64,000 bases of DNA from Photorhabdus khanii NC19. Lineage in GTDB: Bacteria; Pseudomonadota; Gammaproteobacteria; Enterobacterales; Enterobacteriaceae. Within the stretch, counting starts at the first letter, position 1. Every line of letters begins with the position of its first letter. The stretch is taken from contig NZ_AYSJ01000015.1 of the NCBI RefSeq assembly GCF_000517265.1, positions 172,947 through 236,946 on the forward strand, read 5' to 3'. Both the position numbers and the translations under genes were made by a program. This document shows positions 1 through 8,989 of this stretch, in pieces. Under the pieces are notes generated by a model. The model was not told the DNA's origin. It saw only the letters and a program-made list of their open reading frames with translations, and searched no databases.

Positions 1-463
1 CTTGATTAAAATACCATGGACGATAGCCAGCAGGATCAGGATCAGCAGAAAGACAAATTCTATGACGCTTATTAATAGGATCATATACAATAATAATATA
101 TTCATTGTCTAATGAATATAAGTCATAACCTTCTCCAAATCCTGATTTCTTTAGCATTACTTGTAATTTTGATTTTGTGGGAGATTGAGACGCGAGCTCA
201 ATGCCCATATAACTTCCCGTTCCAGCAGTAAAAACATCTCCGCGTACCCAATACAAATCTTTATTCAGTTGAGAAATAGTTGTAATCGCTCCATCCACAG
301 GCACAGGAGTATTATTGAGTACCCATTTAAATGAAGGGTCTGTATGTGCAGGTGTTTGCGTATAATCAGCTGTTAATATACTTACCTGATTAGCGAGCAC
401 TACTCCAGCTTTCGCATATCTGCTAGTAAAGTTTTCCTGTCTATAAATATGATATGTAGCCAT
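1..463 (-). CDS. hypothetical protein, 3' end outside the window
   Basis: An open frame of 154 codons runs from an ATG at 463 on the minus strand to the window edge without a stop. The start is supported by a GGAGG ribosome site just upstream. The protein begins MATYHIYRQENF and contains LYWVRGDVFTAG and a later segment YIIIVYDPINKRHRICLS. It has no signal peptide or obvious membrane segment and looks like a soluble beta-rich protein. I do not recognise the family. Because the C-terminus is missing, length and function cannot be judged. Its neighbour is the hicAB operon on the other strand, with which it shares a 600-base AT-rich intergenic region. Confidence 0.75.
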   Translation of the reverse strand, partial: MATYHIYRQENFTSRYAKAGVVLANQVSILTADYTQTPAHTDPSFKWVLNNTPVPVDGAITTISQLNKDLYWVRGDVFTAGTGSYMGIELASQSPTKSKLQVMLKKSGFGEGYDLYSLDNEYIIIVYDPINKRHRICLSADPDPAGYRPWYFNQ

Positions 464-994
464 TTTTTAAAACCTCCAATTAAAATTAACAATTATATAC
501 TAGATTATAAAAAATTTTTTCACATTCTTATTTTTATATATGACTTAATAATAACCATAATATTTCGACACTATTTTTAAAATTTCTATAAATAGGGAGA
601 ATATAGATGCACAGCGTGGTTTTACTTCAATTAAATTATTTTTTCTGGTATTTTTCCCTCAATGAAAAAGACTGCGTTGACCATTCAGGAAATATATGAC
701 TGTGATGTTCTACACATTCCATGGAACGAGTTTAAAGTTGGAAAAAATTAGTCGTGAGAATATTTTTAAAGCATCTTCTTACTATAAAAAAGGGTGATAA
801 TAGTCAATTTCGTAACAGAGCACCACGTAACCCGCGCTTCAGCGGGATCAATACCGGAATTAAGCTAGGGAGAATTGGTTTAAATGCCATCAATTGAGCT
901 AGGTCTTAATCCAGGTTTATAATGAGTAATGCTAGTTATTCGCGTTCTAAACCTGTGAGTGACAAAATAGTCGGCTACCCGAACAATATTTCTT
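464..994. other. intergenic region without a supported gene
   Basis: AT-rich spacer between the divergent partial gene and hicAB. It holds a 29-codon reading frame at 662-751 (MKKTALTIQEIYDCD...) that has no ribosome site and no recognisable homology. The part near 464-560 should contain the promoter for the minus-strand gene. Nothing else stands out. Confidence 0.5.
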
Positions 995-1045
995 ATACCC
1001 ATCATGGGTATTGGTGTTGATGGTGGGTATGAGAGGTGCTATCAT
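995..1045 (+). promoter_or_regulatory. hicAB promoter and palindromic operator
   Basis: A near-perfect palindrome ATACCCATCATGGGTAT lies at 995-1011 and a further half site GGGTAT follows near 1025-1030. Overlapping it is a sigma-70-like promoter: TTGATG at 1017-1022, a 17-base spacer and TATCAT at 1040-1045, 30 bases before the hicA start. HicB antitoxins carry a DNA-binding domain and autoregulate their operons, so the palindrome is the likely operator. The pairing is read from the sequence; binding is inference. Confidence 0.55.
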
Positions 1046-1074
1046 TCTCTTGGTTTTGATTAAAGAGAGGGATA

Positions 1075-1257
1075 ATGTCTAGCGATGAACTAATAAAGCA
1101 AATCAAAGCGGTTGGCTGGAATTTTGTGCGAGCCAATGGTTCGCATCATGTTTTCGAGAAATCAGGGGAACCCAGCCCGATAGTAATTCCGCATCCGCGC
1201 AAAGATTTGGCGGTCGGGACGCTCAATAAAATACTTAAACAAGCAGGACTGAAATAA
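1075..1257 (+). CDS. hicA: HicA-type mRNA interferase toxin
   Basis: This 60-residue protein has the double-stranded RNA-binding-like HicA fold signature. It starts SSDELIKQIKAVGW, has the catalytic histidine in the segment GSHHVF (around residues 22-27), and ends with the conserved pattern TLNKILKQAGL. HicA toxins cleave mRNA and tmRNA without needing the ribosome. Length is normal for the family. The start follows an AGAGAGGGAT ribosome site. It is followed after 51 bases by hicB in the same direction, the usual toxin-first order. Both genes should be transcribed from the promoter at about 1017-1045 and stop at the terminator at 1741-1768. Confidence 0.9.
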   Translation: MSSDELIKQIKAVGWNFVRANGSHHVFEKSGEPSPIVIPHPRKDLAVGTLNKILKQAGLK

Positions 1258-1308
1258 CTTAATTAAGCGGTTGAAAGGCCGCTCTTTAATCAAAGAGAAG
1301 GTGTAAGC

Positions 1309-1716
1309 ATGAGATATCCTATTTATTTACATCAGGCTGACGACGGATCGTTTTCCGGTTTTGTGCCAGACGTGATCGGATGTTACTTTGCTGGCGATAC
1401 CATTGACGACGCTATTAGCGATGCTCAAAACGCATTAGATACTTATTTTGAATACATGAGCGAAAAGGGTGAGGCTCCAGTACAAGCCAGAACTGTTGCT
1501 GACCATCTAAGCAATGAAGATTGCACCGGCGGCAGTTGGGCTTATGTTGACATGGATTTAACTAAATACGATGGAAAAGCCATCAAGCTAAACATTACTA
1601 TGCCCCAACTTTTGTTGGGTAGAATTGATGAATACGTGAACTCACATCGTGAGTATCATAGCCGCAGCGGATTCTTGGCTGAATTGGCTCGGCGTGAGCT
1701 GTCGAAACACTCGTAA
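1309..1716 (+). CDS. hicB: HicB-type antitoxin
   Basis: The 135-residue protein has the HicB two-part layout. Residues 1-70 form the partial RNase H-like domain (YLHQADDGSFSGFVPD, then GCYFAGDTIDDAISDAQ). Residues about 90-135 form a ribbon-helix-helix DNA-binding tail (LNITMPQLLLGRIDEYV, then SRSGFLAELARREL). The N-terminal part masks the HicA active site, and the tail should bind the operator upstream of hicA. An AGAGAAGG ribosome site precedes the ATG. The pair looks intact, with no frameshift or missing key residues. Confidence 0.9.
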   Translation: MRYPIYLHQADDGSFSGFVPDVIGCYFAGDTIDDAISDAQNALDTYFEYMSEKGEAPVQARTVADHLSNEDCTGGSWAYVDMDLTKYDGKAIKLNITMPQLLLGRIDEYVNSHREYHSRSGFLAELARRELSKHS

Positions 1717-1740
1717 GATAATCCCTCTATCAAAACCATG

Positions 1741-1768
1741 AAAAGCCCGCTAACAGCGGGTTTTTTCT
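1741..1768 (+). terminator. rho-independent terminator of hicAB
   Basis: AGCCCGC, loop TAACA, then GCGGGTT followed by TTTTTT; placed 25 bases after the hicB stop. Confidence 0.85.
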
Positions 1769-1794
1769 TTTAAGAATACCAAAGTGACATGACT

Positions 1795-2494
1795 AACCTC
1801 AGTTTCGTTTAAAAATAGCGATATCACAATCCCGTAAATTCAAGCTCGGTTTTTAACCCTTGTACCCGTGCTTTGACTGGATGACGATCATCTTTATTTC
1901 CTGAGGTCAACTTAACCGCCAAAAGTTCACCACAATCATTGATAATCAGATGAAGTTTAAAGCCATAAAACCGTCTGTACTCGTTTTCCCTCGCTGTGCG
2001 ACGCCCTCAAATACGCGATGACGGGGAATACGGAGGTTGTGACAAACGGCAATTTTGGTTGAATCAATAAAAGCGATCCTCTGGGTTTCAGCCTTGCGTG
2101 ACGAAAGAAAAGCACAGAGGGGAATGAGCGCCTTTTGCTTCAAGGTTAACATCCGGGTATAGCTGACCAATTTGGGAAAATCGGCCTGAAGATAGTGTTT
2201 AACATGCTGAATATAAAACGTTTTAAAATCACGATAATGGCTCATGTGGAATAAAATGAGGAGCGTCATGACTTCACTGAGAGAAAGGGAAACTTCGCGG
2301 CGACGTTTGAGCAAGCCATTTTCAATTAACTGTTGATGCCAGAGAGGAATAAATTGTTGGCAAAAGTCATCGACGCCGCAGTAAAGTTCTTCTAAATTAG
2401 ACATGCCTGAGGATCTCCACGATTTTGTTTTATTTGACAAAAACTTTGATCGTGCCTCAGGCACTTAGTGCCCTTCTTAAGCAAACCTCAGGTT
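1795..2494 (-). mobile_element. IS982-family element, internally deleted
   Basis: Imperfect terminal inverted repeats bound the element. The left end at 1795-1815 is AACCTCAGTTTCGTTTAAAAA. The right end at 2474-2494, read on the minus strand, is AACCTGAGGTTTGCTTAAGAA, with about 16 of 21 positions matching. Between them lies a broken IS982-type transposase on the minus strand. The element is about 700 bases, while IS982-family elements are normally about 1 kb, so some 300 bases of the transposase C-terminal coding part are missing. It should be immobile on its own but could still be mobilised in trans if the ends are recognised. Confidence 0.75.
1824..2404 (-). pseudogene. IS982-family transposase, frameshifted and truncated
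   Basis: Reading starts at MSNLEELYCGVDDFCQQF (ATG at 2404) and runs through the IS982 core, with AFIDSTKIAVCHN carrying the first catalytic aspartate and then RHRVFEGVAQRGKTST. A single-base loss near 1974 shifts the frame, so the unshifted product ends early at 1946. In the neighbouring frame the family sequence resumes as FYGFKLHLIINDCGELLAVK and GNKDDRHPVKARVQGLKTEL, then stops at 1824. The last third, including the final acidic residue of the DDE triad, is absent because of the internal deletion. The product is not expected to be active. Confidence 0.85.
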
Positions 2495-2514
2495 AAATAA
2501 TAAGTTAGTGAAAG

Positions 2515-3309
2515 TTAAACAGCGGGTAAATTACGTCCATAGTAAATTTCTTGTATCTCTTTTTTTAAGAGATGGGTAATTTCCAGCTTTTCAGTTTCAC
2601 TTAATTGCTCTGGTGTGGCATTAAATAAACAATCATTCAGGTCAAATTCTTTTAGCATCATTTTTGTATGAAATAAATTTTCCTGATAAATATTGACATC
2701 CATCATGTAATACTGTGATTGCACTTCTTCGGTCATATAATTCTGAATAGAACTGATTTCGTGATCGATATAGTGCTTCACGCCATTCACATCTCTGGTG
2801 AAACCACGCACGCGATAATCCATTGTGACAATATCCGATTCCAATTCGTGGATCAGATAGTTCAGCGCTTTGAGAGGTGAAATAACACCGCAGGTTGATA
2901 CTTCAATATCAGCCCGGAAAGTGCATATGCCACCGCCCGGATGACTCTCTGGGTAAGTGTGGACACAGATATGGCTCTTATCCAAATGAGCAACGACAGA
3001 ATCGGGTAATGGACCTGGATTTTCAGTATTGTCTACATCCTTTGGATCCATCGGCTCTTCGCTGACGAGTATAGTGACACTTGCCCCTTGTGGCTCATAG
3101 TCTTGGCGGGCAATATTCAGAATATTTGCACCAATGATCAAACAGGTTTCGCTGAGAATTTCCGTTAAACGATTAGCGTTATATTGTTCGTCAATGTAGG
3201 CGATATAACTATCCCGATCAGCTTGGCTTTTTGCATAGCAGATATCATAAATACAAAAACTCAGGCTTTTTGTCAGGTTATTAAAGCCGTGCAATTTCAG
3301 CTTGTGCAA
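2515..3309 (-). CDS. speD: S-adenosylmethionine decarboxylase proenzyme
   Basis: The 264-residue protein has the length of E. coli SpeD and the same processing site, Lys111-Ser112 in [17 protein letters not shown]. Self-cleavage there converts Ser112 to the pyruvoyl cofactor and gives small and large subunits. The enzyme makes decarboxylated AdoMet, the aminopropyl donor for spermidine. The ending [11 protein letters not shown] is the family C-terminus. It lies 28 bases downstream of speE in the same direction, so the two enzymes of spermidine synthesis form one operon. An intact active site and full length make the call secure. Confidence 0.97.
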   Translation of the reverse strand: MHKLKLHGFNNLTKSLSFCIYDICYAKSQADRDSYIAYIDEQYNANRLTEILSETCLIIGANILNIARQDYEPQGASVTILVSEEPMDPKDVDNTENPGPLPDSVVAHLDKSHICVHTYPESHPGGGICTFRADIEVSTCGVISPLKALNYLIHELESDIVTMDYRVRGFTRDVNGVKHYIDHEISSIQNYMTEEVQSQYYMMDVNIYQENLFHTKMMLKEFDLNDCLFNATPEQLSETEKLEITHLLKKEIQEIYYGRNLPAV

Positions 3310-3337
3310 TTTATTTCACCTCTTGGCTTATGGGTGA

Positions 3338-4201
3338 TTATGGGTTCTTGGATAGTGCATCCAGCAGATATTGCGGTAGAGCAAAGCTACCTGCGTGAAC
3401 GGCTGGGTTGTAGTAGCGGCAGGTAAAACCTGCGGCATTAAAGCGCTGTTGCAGTGTTGTCGGATCTACATGACGTAATGCCCGGTTCTGGCTTGCCCAT
3501 GCAAAGGTCATTATTCCACCATAATAGGTTGGAATAGCAGCCTGATAGAAACTGCTGTCAGCGAAATAGTTGCTCAATTTTTTATGGCTGGTTACCGCTT
3601 CATCCTGTTGTAGAAAACAGACGCCATTCTGGGCAACCAAAATGCCACCTTCATTCAGACAGCGCTGGCAACCTTGATAGAATTCCGATGTGAATAATCC
3701 TTCACCAGGTCCGATCGGATCAGTGCAGTCAGAAATAATGACATCGAATTTCTGGTCGGTGGTGCTAACGAAATTAACACCATCGTCAATGACCAGGTTG
3801 AAGCGCGGATCATCATAAGCACCGGCATTATGGTTAGGCAGATACTGACGGCAGAATTCAACTACGCCGGCATCAATTTCAACCATAGTAACGCTTTCAA
3901 GGTATTGATGACGACAGACTTCGCGCAGCATACCGCCATCGCCACCGCCGATAATCAGCACGCGTTTGGCGTTTCCGTGGGCGAACAGAGGAACATGAGC
4001 CATCATTTCGTGGTAGATAAATTCATCACGTTCAGTCGTTTGTACTGTACCATCCAGCGCCATGATGCGGCCTAACTCCGCATTTTCAAAGATAATCAAA
4101 TCCTGATGCTCAGTTTTATCGTGATAAAGCACTTTATCGACCGAAAAATACTGACCAAAATTGGCGTGCAGGGTTTCGTACCAAGTTTCTTTTTGTGACA
4201 T
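3338..4201 (-). CDS. speE: spermidine synthase (polyamine aminopropyltransferase)
   Basis: The enzyme transfers the aminopropyl group from decarboxylated AdoMet to putrescine. I place the start at the ATG at 4201 ([12 protein letters not shown]), giving 287 residues as in E. coli. A GGAGGA ribosome site precedes it. An in-frame upstream codon would add 22 residues unlike the family. The nucleotide-binding motif [10 protein letters not shown], the acidic site VIDDGVNF and the catalytic loop [13 protein letters not shown] are all present, as is the substrate-loop sequence [14 protein letters not shown]. yacC lies upstream and speD directly downstream, the same order as E. coli. Confidence 0.97.
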   Translation of the reverse strand: MSQKETWYETLHANFGQYFSVDKVLYHDKTEHQDLIIFENAELGRIMALDGTVQTTERDEFIYHEMMAHVPLFAHGNAKRVLIIGGGDGGMLREVCRHQYLESVTMVEIDAGVVEFCRQYLPNHNAGAYDDPRFNLVIDDGVNFVSTTDQKFDVIISDCTDPIGPGEGLFTSEFYQGCQRCLNEGGILVAQNGVCFLQQDEAVTSHKKLSNYFADSSFYQAAIPTYYGGIMTFAWASQNRALRHVDPTTLQQRFNAAGFTCRYYNPAVHAGSFALPQYLLDALSKNP

Positions 4202-4312
4202 TCCGCAGCTTTCCTCCACTGTGATGGCCGTGAAAATTGGGCTCACATAATAGCCAACAATCCTCACAGTTGCACGGTGAAATTTACCCCTTAAGGGGTA
4301 TTAGGGGAGGAA

Positions 4313-4660
4313 CTACTTCACGTAGGCAAATAGGCTCAACGAATCTCTGGCGAGGGCATGGCACTTTATCGCATTGGAGAGGTAAATACCTTTCAGATCC
4401 TGATAGCTTTCTTCATTGAGTCTATCCATCAATTGGCTGTTGTAATTGGTCAAATCCCACTTATTACGTTGAGCGAAATAGATAATGGCCCGCTTAATTT
4501 CCCGGTCAGGGATTTGGCTGTAACCACAGTCATATTTCAGATAGATAAACACCGCCGTCAGATCCGCCAGATCTTCAGCTTCATTTTCTGTCAGCGCTTT
4601 TGCGGGGTGGGAAAAACCGAAAAGAACTAATAGGTAAGTCAATAAGGCTAATTTTCGCAT
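4313..4660 (-). CDS. yacC: YacC family small exported protein
   Basis: This 115-residue protein starts with a clear signal peptide (MRKLALLTYLLVLFGFSHPAKA) and continues with a helical domain containing YLKYDCGYSQIPDREI and a second cysteine in NAIKCHALARDS. The two cysteines could form a disulfide in the periplasm. Position upstream of speE and sequence pattern match E. coli YacC, described as pilotin-like. Its role is not established. A short hairpin (ACCCC-TTAA-GGGGT) at about 4288-4301 lies between it and speE, so coupling to the spe operon is uncertain. Confidence 0.8.
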   Translation of the reverse strand: MRKLALLTYLLVLFGFSHPAKALTENEAEDLADLTAVFIYLKYDCGYSQIPDREIKRAIIYFAQRNKWDLTNYNSQLMDRLNEESYQDLKGIYLSNAIKCHALARDSLSLFAYVK

Positions 4661-4775
4661 TTGTATTATTATAATGAATTCGTGTCAGGTTACGTTAACA
4701 TATTAATATCTTTGTCCGGTAAAATTTATTTTTTTAAATTATTGTAAAGATCGATTTAAATCACATTCCCATTGC

Positions 4776-4806
4776 TTGACCTTCCTGTAAGGGCAACCTT
4801 TACGTT
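4776..4806 (+). promoter_or_regulatory. CueR-type promoter of cueO
   Basis: TTGACC at 4776-4781 and TACGTT at 4801-4806 are separated by 19 bases, the overlong spacer typical of MerR-family promoters. The spacer contains the interrupted dyad CTTCCTGTAAGGG and the segment ACCTTCC matches the E. coli CueR box. It lies 44 bases before the cueO start. Copper induction through CueR is therefore likely. No cueR gene is in the window. Confidence 0.75.
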
Positions 4807-4849
4807 GCTGTTATGTGTTATTTTTTGCCAGTTTAATCAGGAGATTGAT

Positions 4850-6394
4850 ATGCAACGACGTGATTTTATTAAATTAAGTGCCGTTATCGGTGTCTCCGGT
4901 ATGTTACCTGTCTGGAGCTGTTTCTCCTTTGCTGAACCCTATCCGGCGCTCCCCATTCCTCCACAGATAGAGCCAGATGCATCAGGTAAAATTGCTATTG
5001 AAATCAAAGCCGGGCAATCCTGTTTTAGAGCGGGATCGGTGACTAAAACTTGGGGTTACAATGGTGATTTACTTGGCCCGGCATTGAAATTGACTTCAGG
5101 TAAACCTGTTACTATCGATATTCGTAATCATCTGCCGGAAGAGACGACGGTTCACTGGCACGGTCTGGAAATTACCGGGGAGGCTGATGGTGGTCCACAT
5201 GCGATGATTGCACCAGGTGGGAGTCGAACCGTGAGTTTTACCCTTGAACAACCGGAAGCAACTTGCTGGTTCCATCCGCATACACATGGTAAGACGGGTT
5301 ATCAGGTGGCAATGGGGCTTGGTGGATTAGTACTGATTGAAGATGAGAACAGCATTAAAACGGGTTTGCCAAACCAATGGGGGGTGGATGATATTCCGGT
5401 GATTTTACAGGATAAACGCTTGAATAAAGAGGGTCAGATTGATTATCAACTGGATGTGATGAGTGCTGCTGTTGGTTGGTTTGGCGATATGATGTTGACC
5501 AACGGCGTTGTTTTACCTCAGCATATCGCGCCACGTGGTTGGTTACGCCTGCGTTTGCTGAATGGTTGTAATGCCCGCAGCCTGAATATTGCTGCTGGTG
5601 ATGGCCGCGAATTGTATGTTGTTGCCAGTGATGGCGGCTTGTTAGCGGAACCCGTTGCGGTTAATGAGTTATCGATTCTGGCGGGAGAGCGTTTTGAAGT
5701 CGTAGTGAATACGTCGGATGGAAAACCTTTCGATCTGGTGACGTTACCGGTAGTTCAGATGGGAATGACATTACCGCCGTTTGATCAGCCATTACCAGTT
5801 TTGCGCATTCAACCTCAGCTTTTTTCTAGCCGCACAATACTGTCGGAGCAGCTTGCCACTCTTCCTATCTTGCCTTCCTTAAAGGGCTTAAATAGACGTA
5901 GTTTGCATCTGGCGATGGATGGTCGTCTGGATATGCAGGGGATGATGCTGTTGTCTCAGCGCTACGGTGAGCAAGCTATGGCGGGTATGGGAATGCATCA
6001 TGGGAATATGAACCACGGAGATATGCATCATGGCGGTGAATTCAATTTCCATCATGCGAATACCATCAATGGACAGGCTTTCTCTATGACAGAACCTGCT
6101 TTTGATGTTAAACAGGGGCAATATGAGCACTGGGTGATTTCGGGGGTTGGCGATATGATGCTGCATCCGTTCCATATCCACGGTACCCGTTTCCGCATTT
6201 TGCGTGAAAATGGCCGCAAACCTGCCGCTCACCGCAGTGGCTGGAAAGACATTGTTCATGTGGAAGGTAAAGAGAGTGAAGTGCTGGTTCAGTTCAATCA
6301 TACGGCGGGAGCTAAACATCCATTTATGGCGCATTGTCATCTGCTGGAGCATGAGGATACCGGTATGATGCTGGGTTTTACTGTTAGTAAATAA
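4850..6394 (+). CDS. cueO: multicopper oxidase CueO, periplasmic copper detoxification
   Basis: The start chosen is the ATG at 4850 ([14 protein letters not shown]), preceded by CAGGAG. It exposes a twin-arginine signal peptide with the RR pair at residues 3-4; an upstream in-frame start would bury it. The 514-residue product has the four copper motifs in order: HWHG, HPHTHG, HPFHIHG and [13 protein letters not shown]. Before the last domain is a methionine and histidine-rich stretch ([17 protein letters not shown]), the lid that binds Cu(I) in CueO. The enzyme oxidises Cu(I) to the less toxic Cu(II). It is transcribed divergently from yacC-speE-speD. Confidence 0.96.
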   Translation: MQRRDFIKLSAVIGVSGMLPVWSCFSFAEPYPALPIPPQIEPDASGKIAIEIKAGQSCFRAGSVTKTWGYNGDLLGPALKLTSGKPVTIDIRNHLPEETTVHWHGLEITGEADGGPHAMIAPGGSRTVSFTLEQPEATCWFHPHTHGKTGYQVAMGLGGLVLIEDENSIKTGLPNQWGVDDIPVILQDKRLNKEGQIDYQLDVMSAAVGWFGDMMLTNGVVLPQHIAPRGWLRLRLLNGCNARSLNIAAGDGRELYVVASDGGLLAEPVAVNELSILAGERFEVVVNTSDGKPFDLVTLPVVQMGMTLPPFDQPLPVLRIQPQLFSSRTILSEQLATLPILPSLKGLNRRSLHLAMDGRLDMQGMMLLSQRYGEQAMAGMGMHHGNMNHGDMHHGGEFNFHHANTINGQAFSMTEPAFDVKQGQYEHWVISGVGDMMLHPFHIHGTRFRILRENGRKPAAHRSGWKDIVHVEGKESEVLVQFNHTAGAKHPFMAHCHLLEHEDTGMMLGFTVSK

Positions 6395-6558
6395 TCTTGC
6401 TCACATTGCCTCTTATTTGGTTTTATCGTGTTTTTTAGGCCATGGTGGCGGTCAGTATCAATAGAACACCACAAAGCGTTGTACAGTGATTGCTGTAGGC
6501 ACTAAAATAGACGCAGATTTTTGAGAGTTATTTGTCCTGTTTAAATGAAGGTGTTGAG

Positions 6559-7098
6559 ATGCTTAATGTAAGGTTTGACTCAGAAAAGGCTGTAGAGGCT
6601 ATTCTGTATGTTGCCTCTGTAGCGCCAATCCCTGATATTTATCATGTGGGTAAAATTCTGTATTTTGCTGACAGGCTCCATTTAGAACATTATGGACGGC
6701 TTATTACCGGTGATAACTATCTTGCGATGAAAGATGGGCCTGTCGCAGAAAATGCTTATGATATTATAAAGATAGCCAGAGGTGACGGGCGCTTTATTCC
6801 AAATGGGTGTGACATTGATGTTATTCGATCATCTTTGTCAGTAGACGGCAGTAATGGAAATCATCAGGTGCGTGCGTTACGTAATTTCAATGAAGATGTA
6901 TTCAGTGATTCAGATATTAATTGCATAAATGAAGCAATTGAGAAGTATGGGAATCTTTCTTTTAAAGAAATACGTGATATCAGTCACGATAGCGTTTGGA
7001 TGGCCGCTGATCAGAATGGTGAAATTCCATTGGAAGTAATAGCGGCCAGTTGCAAAGATGGTGACAAATTAGTTGCTTATCTGACTTCTGCTGAGTAG
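6559..7098 (+). CDS. Panacea-domain protein (SocA/DUF4065 family), probable antitoxin
   Basis: The ATG at 6559 has a GAAGGTG ribosome site and gives 179 residues (MLNVRFDSEKAVEAILYVAS). Features of the Panacea/DUF4065 family include LYFADRLHLEHYGRLITGD, then YLAMKDGPVAENAYDI, and near the end LSFKEIRDISHDSVW. Panacea domains occur in the proteolysis adaptor SocA and as the shared antitoxin of the PanTA systems, where they pair with varied toxins. Only 3 bases separate its stop from the next gene, so the two are translated together. Antitoxin role is inferred from the family and the pairing. Confidence 0.8.
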   Translation: MLNVRFDSEKAVEAILYVASVAPIPDIYHVGKILYFADRLHLEHYGRLITGDNYLAMKDGPVAENAYDIIKIARGDGRFIPNGCDIDVIRSSLSVDGSNGNHQVRALRNFNEDVFSDSDINCINEAIEKYGNLSFKEIRDISHDSVWMAADQNGEIPLEVIAASCKDGDKLVAYLTSAE

Positions 7099-7101
7099 CT
7101 G

Positions 7102-7572
7102 ATGACTAATCTTGGTGACAAATTTCCTGCATCTTTTAGGGCAGATTTCTTAGCCCGGCAGAGTTTAGCTATAGGAGATGTTCTTTATCTTCACTGTCCT
7201 TTTACAACGCCTCCAAAGTTAAAATATCTGTTGGTTTGCTACTGTGAGCCGCTGCTTGTTCTGATAATTAATTCTAAAATCAGCGAATTTATCCAATTAC
7301 GGCAGGAGCTTCTTCAATGTCAGGTTGATCTGCTTCAGAAAGATCATAAGTTTTTGCAATGGGATTCGTTTGTTAATTGTATAGATGCTCATGCGGCATT
7401 TGATATTAATGATATTAAGGGAAAAATCAGCACTGATTATCATAATATTGTTAAAGGTAAAGTCGCTGATTATTGTATGCGTGAAGTTTATAAGGCGGTT
7501 AAATGTTCCCCGACGATGAAACGTGGACAGAAACGCAAAATATTAGAGTCACTAGAACGATTTGTTGGTTAG
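7102..7572 (+). CDS. unknown protein paired with Panacea antitoxin, candidate toxin
   Basis: I do not recognise a named family in this 156-residue protein. It starts MTNLGDKFPASFRADF, then has a short beta-rich segment (IGDVLYLHCPF, then KYLLVCYCEPLLVLIINSKI) and a helical, basic C-terminus (SPTMKRGQKRKILESLERF). The beta segment is reminiscent of the SH3-like core of PemK/MazF-type proteins, but no catalytic pattern can be assigned. It begins 3 bases after the Panacea gene and has no ribosome site of its own, so it is probably translationally coupled. A toxin role is inferred from this bicistronic arrangement. Confidence 0.6.
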   Translation: MTNLGDKFPASFRADFLARQSLAIGDVLYLHCPFTTPPKLKYLLVCYCEPLLVLIINSKISEFIQLRQELLQCQVDLLQKDHKFLQWDSFVNCIDAHAAFDINDIKGKISTDYHNIVKGKVADYCMREVYKAVKCSPTMKRGQKRKILESLERFVG

Positions 7573-7685
7573 CTGTATCTTATTCTGTTCAAAAGAACGG
7601 AGTATCAATCGGCATACTAATAATCATGATTTTCACTGTGCTTTATCATGATTATTATTTTTAAAAACAATTGGTTATATTTATA

Positions 7686-8222
7686 ATGAAACACACTGTA
7701 GAAGTTATGATCTCCGAACAGGAGGTTAAGCAACGTATCGCTGAGTTGGGAAAACAGATCACTGAACACTATCGTGACAGTGGCAACGAGCTGGTTATGG
7801 TCGGGTTACTGAGAGGCTCATTTATTTTTATGGCTGATTTGTGCCGTGAAATTCAGGTTCCTCATGAAGTGGATTTTATGACGGCTTCTAGTTATGGCAG
7901 CGGTATGAATTCCACCCGCGATGTGAAAATTCTTAAAGATTTGGATGAAGATATTCGTGGCAAACATGTGCTGATTGTGGAAGACATTATTGATTCAGGT
8001 AATACTCTGAATAAAGTGCGTGAAATTCTGGCACTGCGTGAGCCAAAATCACTGGCAATCTGTACTTTGCTTGATAAACCTTCCCGCCGTGAAGTTGATG
8101 TTCCGGTTGAATGGATTGGTTACTCAATTGAAGATAAATTTGTTGTGGGTTACGGTATTGATTATGCGCAGCATTATCGCCATTTGCCTTATATCGGCCA
8201 TGTGATTTTGTTGGAAGAGTAA
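7686..8222 (+). CDS. hpt: hypoxanthine phosphoribosyltransferase
   Basis: Starting at the ATG at 7686 ([14 protein letters not shown]) the protein has 178 residues, as in E. coli; an earlier in-frame start would add five unsupported residues. The PRPP-binding motif [14 protein letters not shown] and the flexible-loop region [15 protein letters not shown] are intact. The enzyme salvages hypoxanthine, and less well guanine, to IMP and GMP in the cytosol. It is monocistronic here with a terminator after it. In E. coli hpt is divergent from can; the same order is kept but a toxin-antitoxin remnant and an ERIC element sit between them. Confidence 0.96.
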   Translation: MKHTVEVMISEQEVKQRIAELGKQITEHYRDSGNELVMVGLLRGSFIFMADLCREIQVPHEVDFMTASSYGSGMNSTRDVKILKDLDEDIRGKHVLIVEDIIDSGNTLNKVREILALREPKSLAICTLLDKPSRREVDVPVEWIGYSIEDKFVVGYGIDYAQHYRHLPYIGHVILLEE

Positions 8223-8241
8223 TTTTGACAGAATCTGGAAG

Positions 8242-8268
8242 CGGCAGCTTTCGGGTTGCCGTTTTTAT
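8242..8268 (+). terminator. rho-independent terminator of hpt
   Basis: CGGCAGC, loop TTTCGG, GTTGCCG, then TTTTTATTTT, starting 20 bases after the hpt stop. Confidence 0.8.
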
Positions 8269-8386
8269 TTTGTGATTCAGGAATGATGTATAGGGCTGCG
8301 TCCCTATCTACATTTCGGCACTGGTGCCTAATACGGCTTCCGGTCGTAGAACCATATCGGCAGATATCCCTGATTAACAGTAGAAT

Positions 8387-8485
8387 TTATTCCAATATGT
8401 ATGGCCTTTTGTCACCTTGCAGCTCTTGACCAGCGACTGGGTTTAAGCAAGCCTCAATAATATCCCTTCGTTGAAATATTGCCAT
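8387..8485 (-). pseudogene. MazF/PemK-type toxin, N-terminal remnant
   Basis: Immediately after the MazE-like antitoxin, and overlapping its stop by one base, an ATG at 8485 opens a 32-codon frame: MAIFQRRDIIEACLNPVAGQ followed by ELQGDKRPYILE and a stop. This is the typical N-terminus of MazF/ChpB proteins, with the RGDI-like strand, the NP-G-E-QG segment and the RP before the next strand. Normal toxins have about 110 residues. After the stop no family sequence continues convincingly in any frame down to 8280, so the toxin has lost about two thirds of its length. Confidence 0.75.
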
Positions 8486-8739
8486 TACACTTCATTCCCT
8501 ACAGGCTTACTGGCATCCCATTCTTTTAAGATTTCAGGCATTGGTGCTTCTGAGTCACATAAAGCAAGTCGATCGGCTAATTTGTACTTGGGACGATGGT
8601 TTACCGCAGAGATCACGGTTTTCCTTTGTTCTTCGACAATTGATAATTGGTCACCCTCTTTCAGGTAGAGGGATTTCAATAGTTGAGCTGGAATAATAGT
8701 ACCAACAGAGTTTGCAATTTTTCTGACATGAGTGAGCAT
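8485..8739 (-). CDS. MazE/AbrB-family antitoxin, partner toxin lost
   Basis: The ATG at 8739 gives an 84-residue protein beginning MLTHVRKIANSVGTIIPAQL, the swapped-hairpin AbrB fold of MazE and ChpS. The C-terminal half (PKYKLADRLALCDSEAPMPE) is the extended toxin-binding tail. It should repress its own promoter, and in an intact system would neutralise a MazF RNase. The adjacent mazF is a remnant, so this is an orphan antitoxin. It may persist by neutralising related toxins or may simply be decaying. Confidence 0.8.
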   Translation of the reverse strand: MLTHVRKIANSVGTIIPAQLLKSLYLKEGDQLSIVEEQRKTVISAVNHRPKYKLADRLALCDSEAPMPEILKEWDASKPVGNEV

Positions 8740-8989
8740 AGAACTTTCCTCGCAAGTAACTGTTATCACATTGTTGACACTTTAGAGTGGTCTTACCGAA
8801 ATATCAACATTGTTATTACAGGTAATGTGATTAGATCGCCCATAAAAATGTTCTTTTTCATGAACTATTTTGTTTTCTTTTTATTACCATATGCGTACAT
8901 TCGTAAAATAAAGAAATCAAAATAGATACTTGATATTTAAATAGGCAGCGATTTAATAAAATGAAAATCTGTATTAATCTTCGTTTAAT

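Noticed and set aside
662-751. 29-codon frame before hicAB
   Set aside because: No ribosome site, no recognised homology, and length expected by chance in AT-rich DNA.
6395-6558. Possible small RNA gene after cueO
   Set aside because: No stable hairpin with U-run or promoter pair could be identified by eye.
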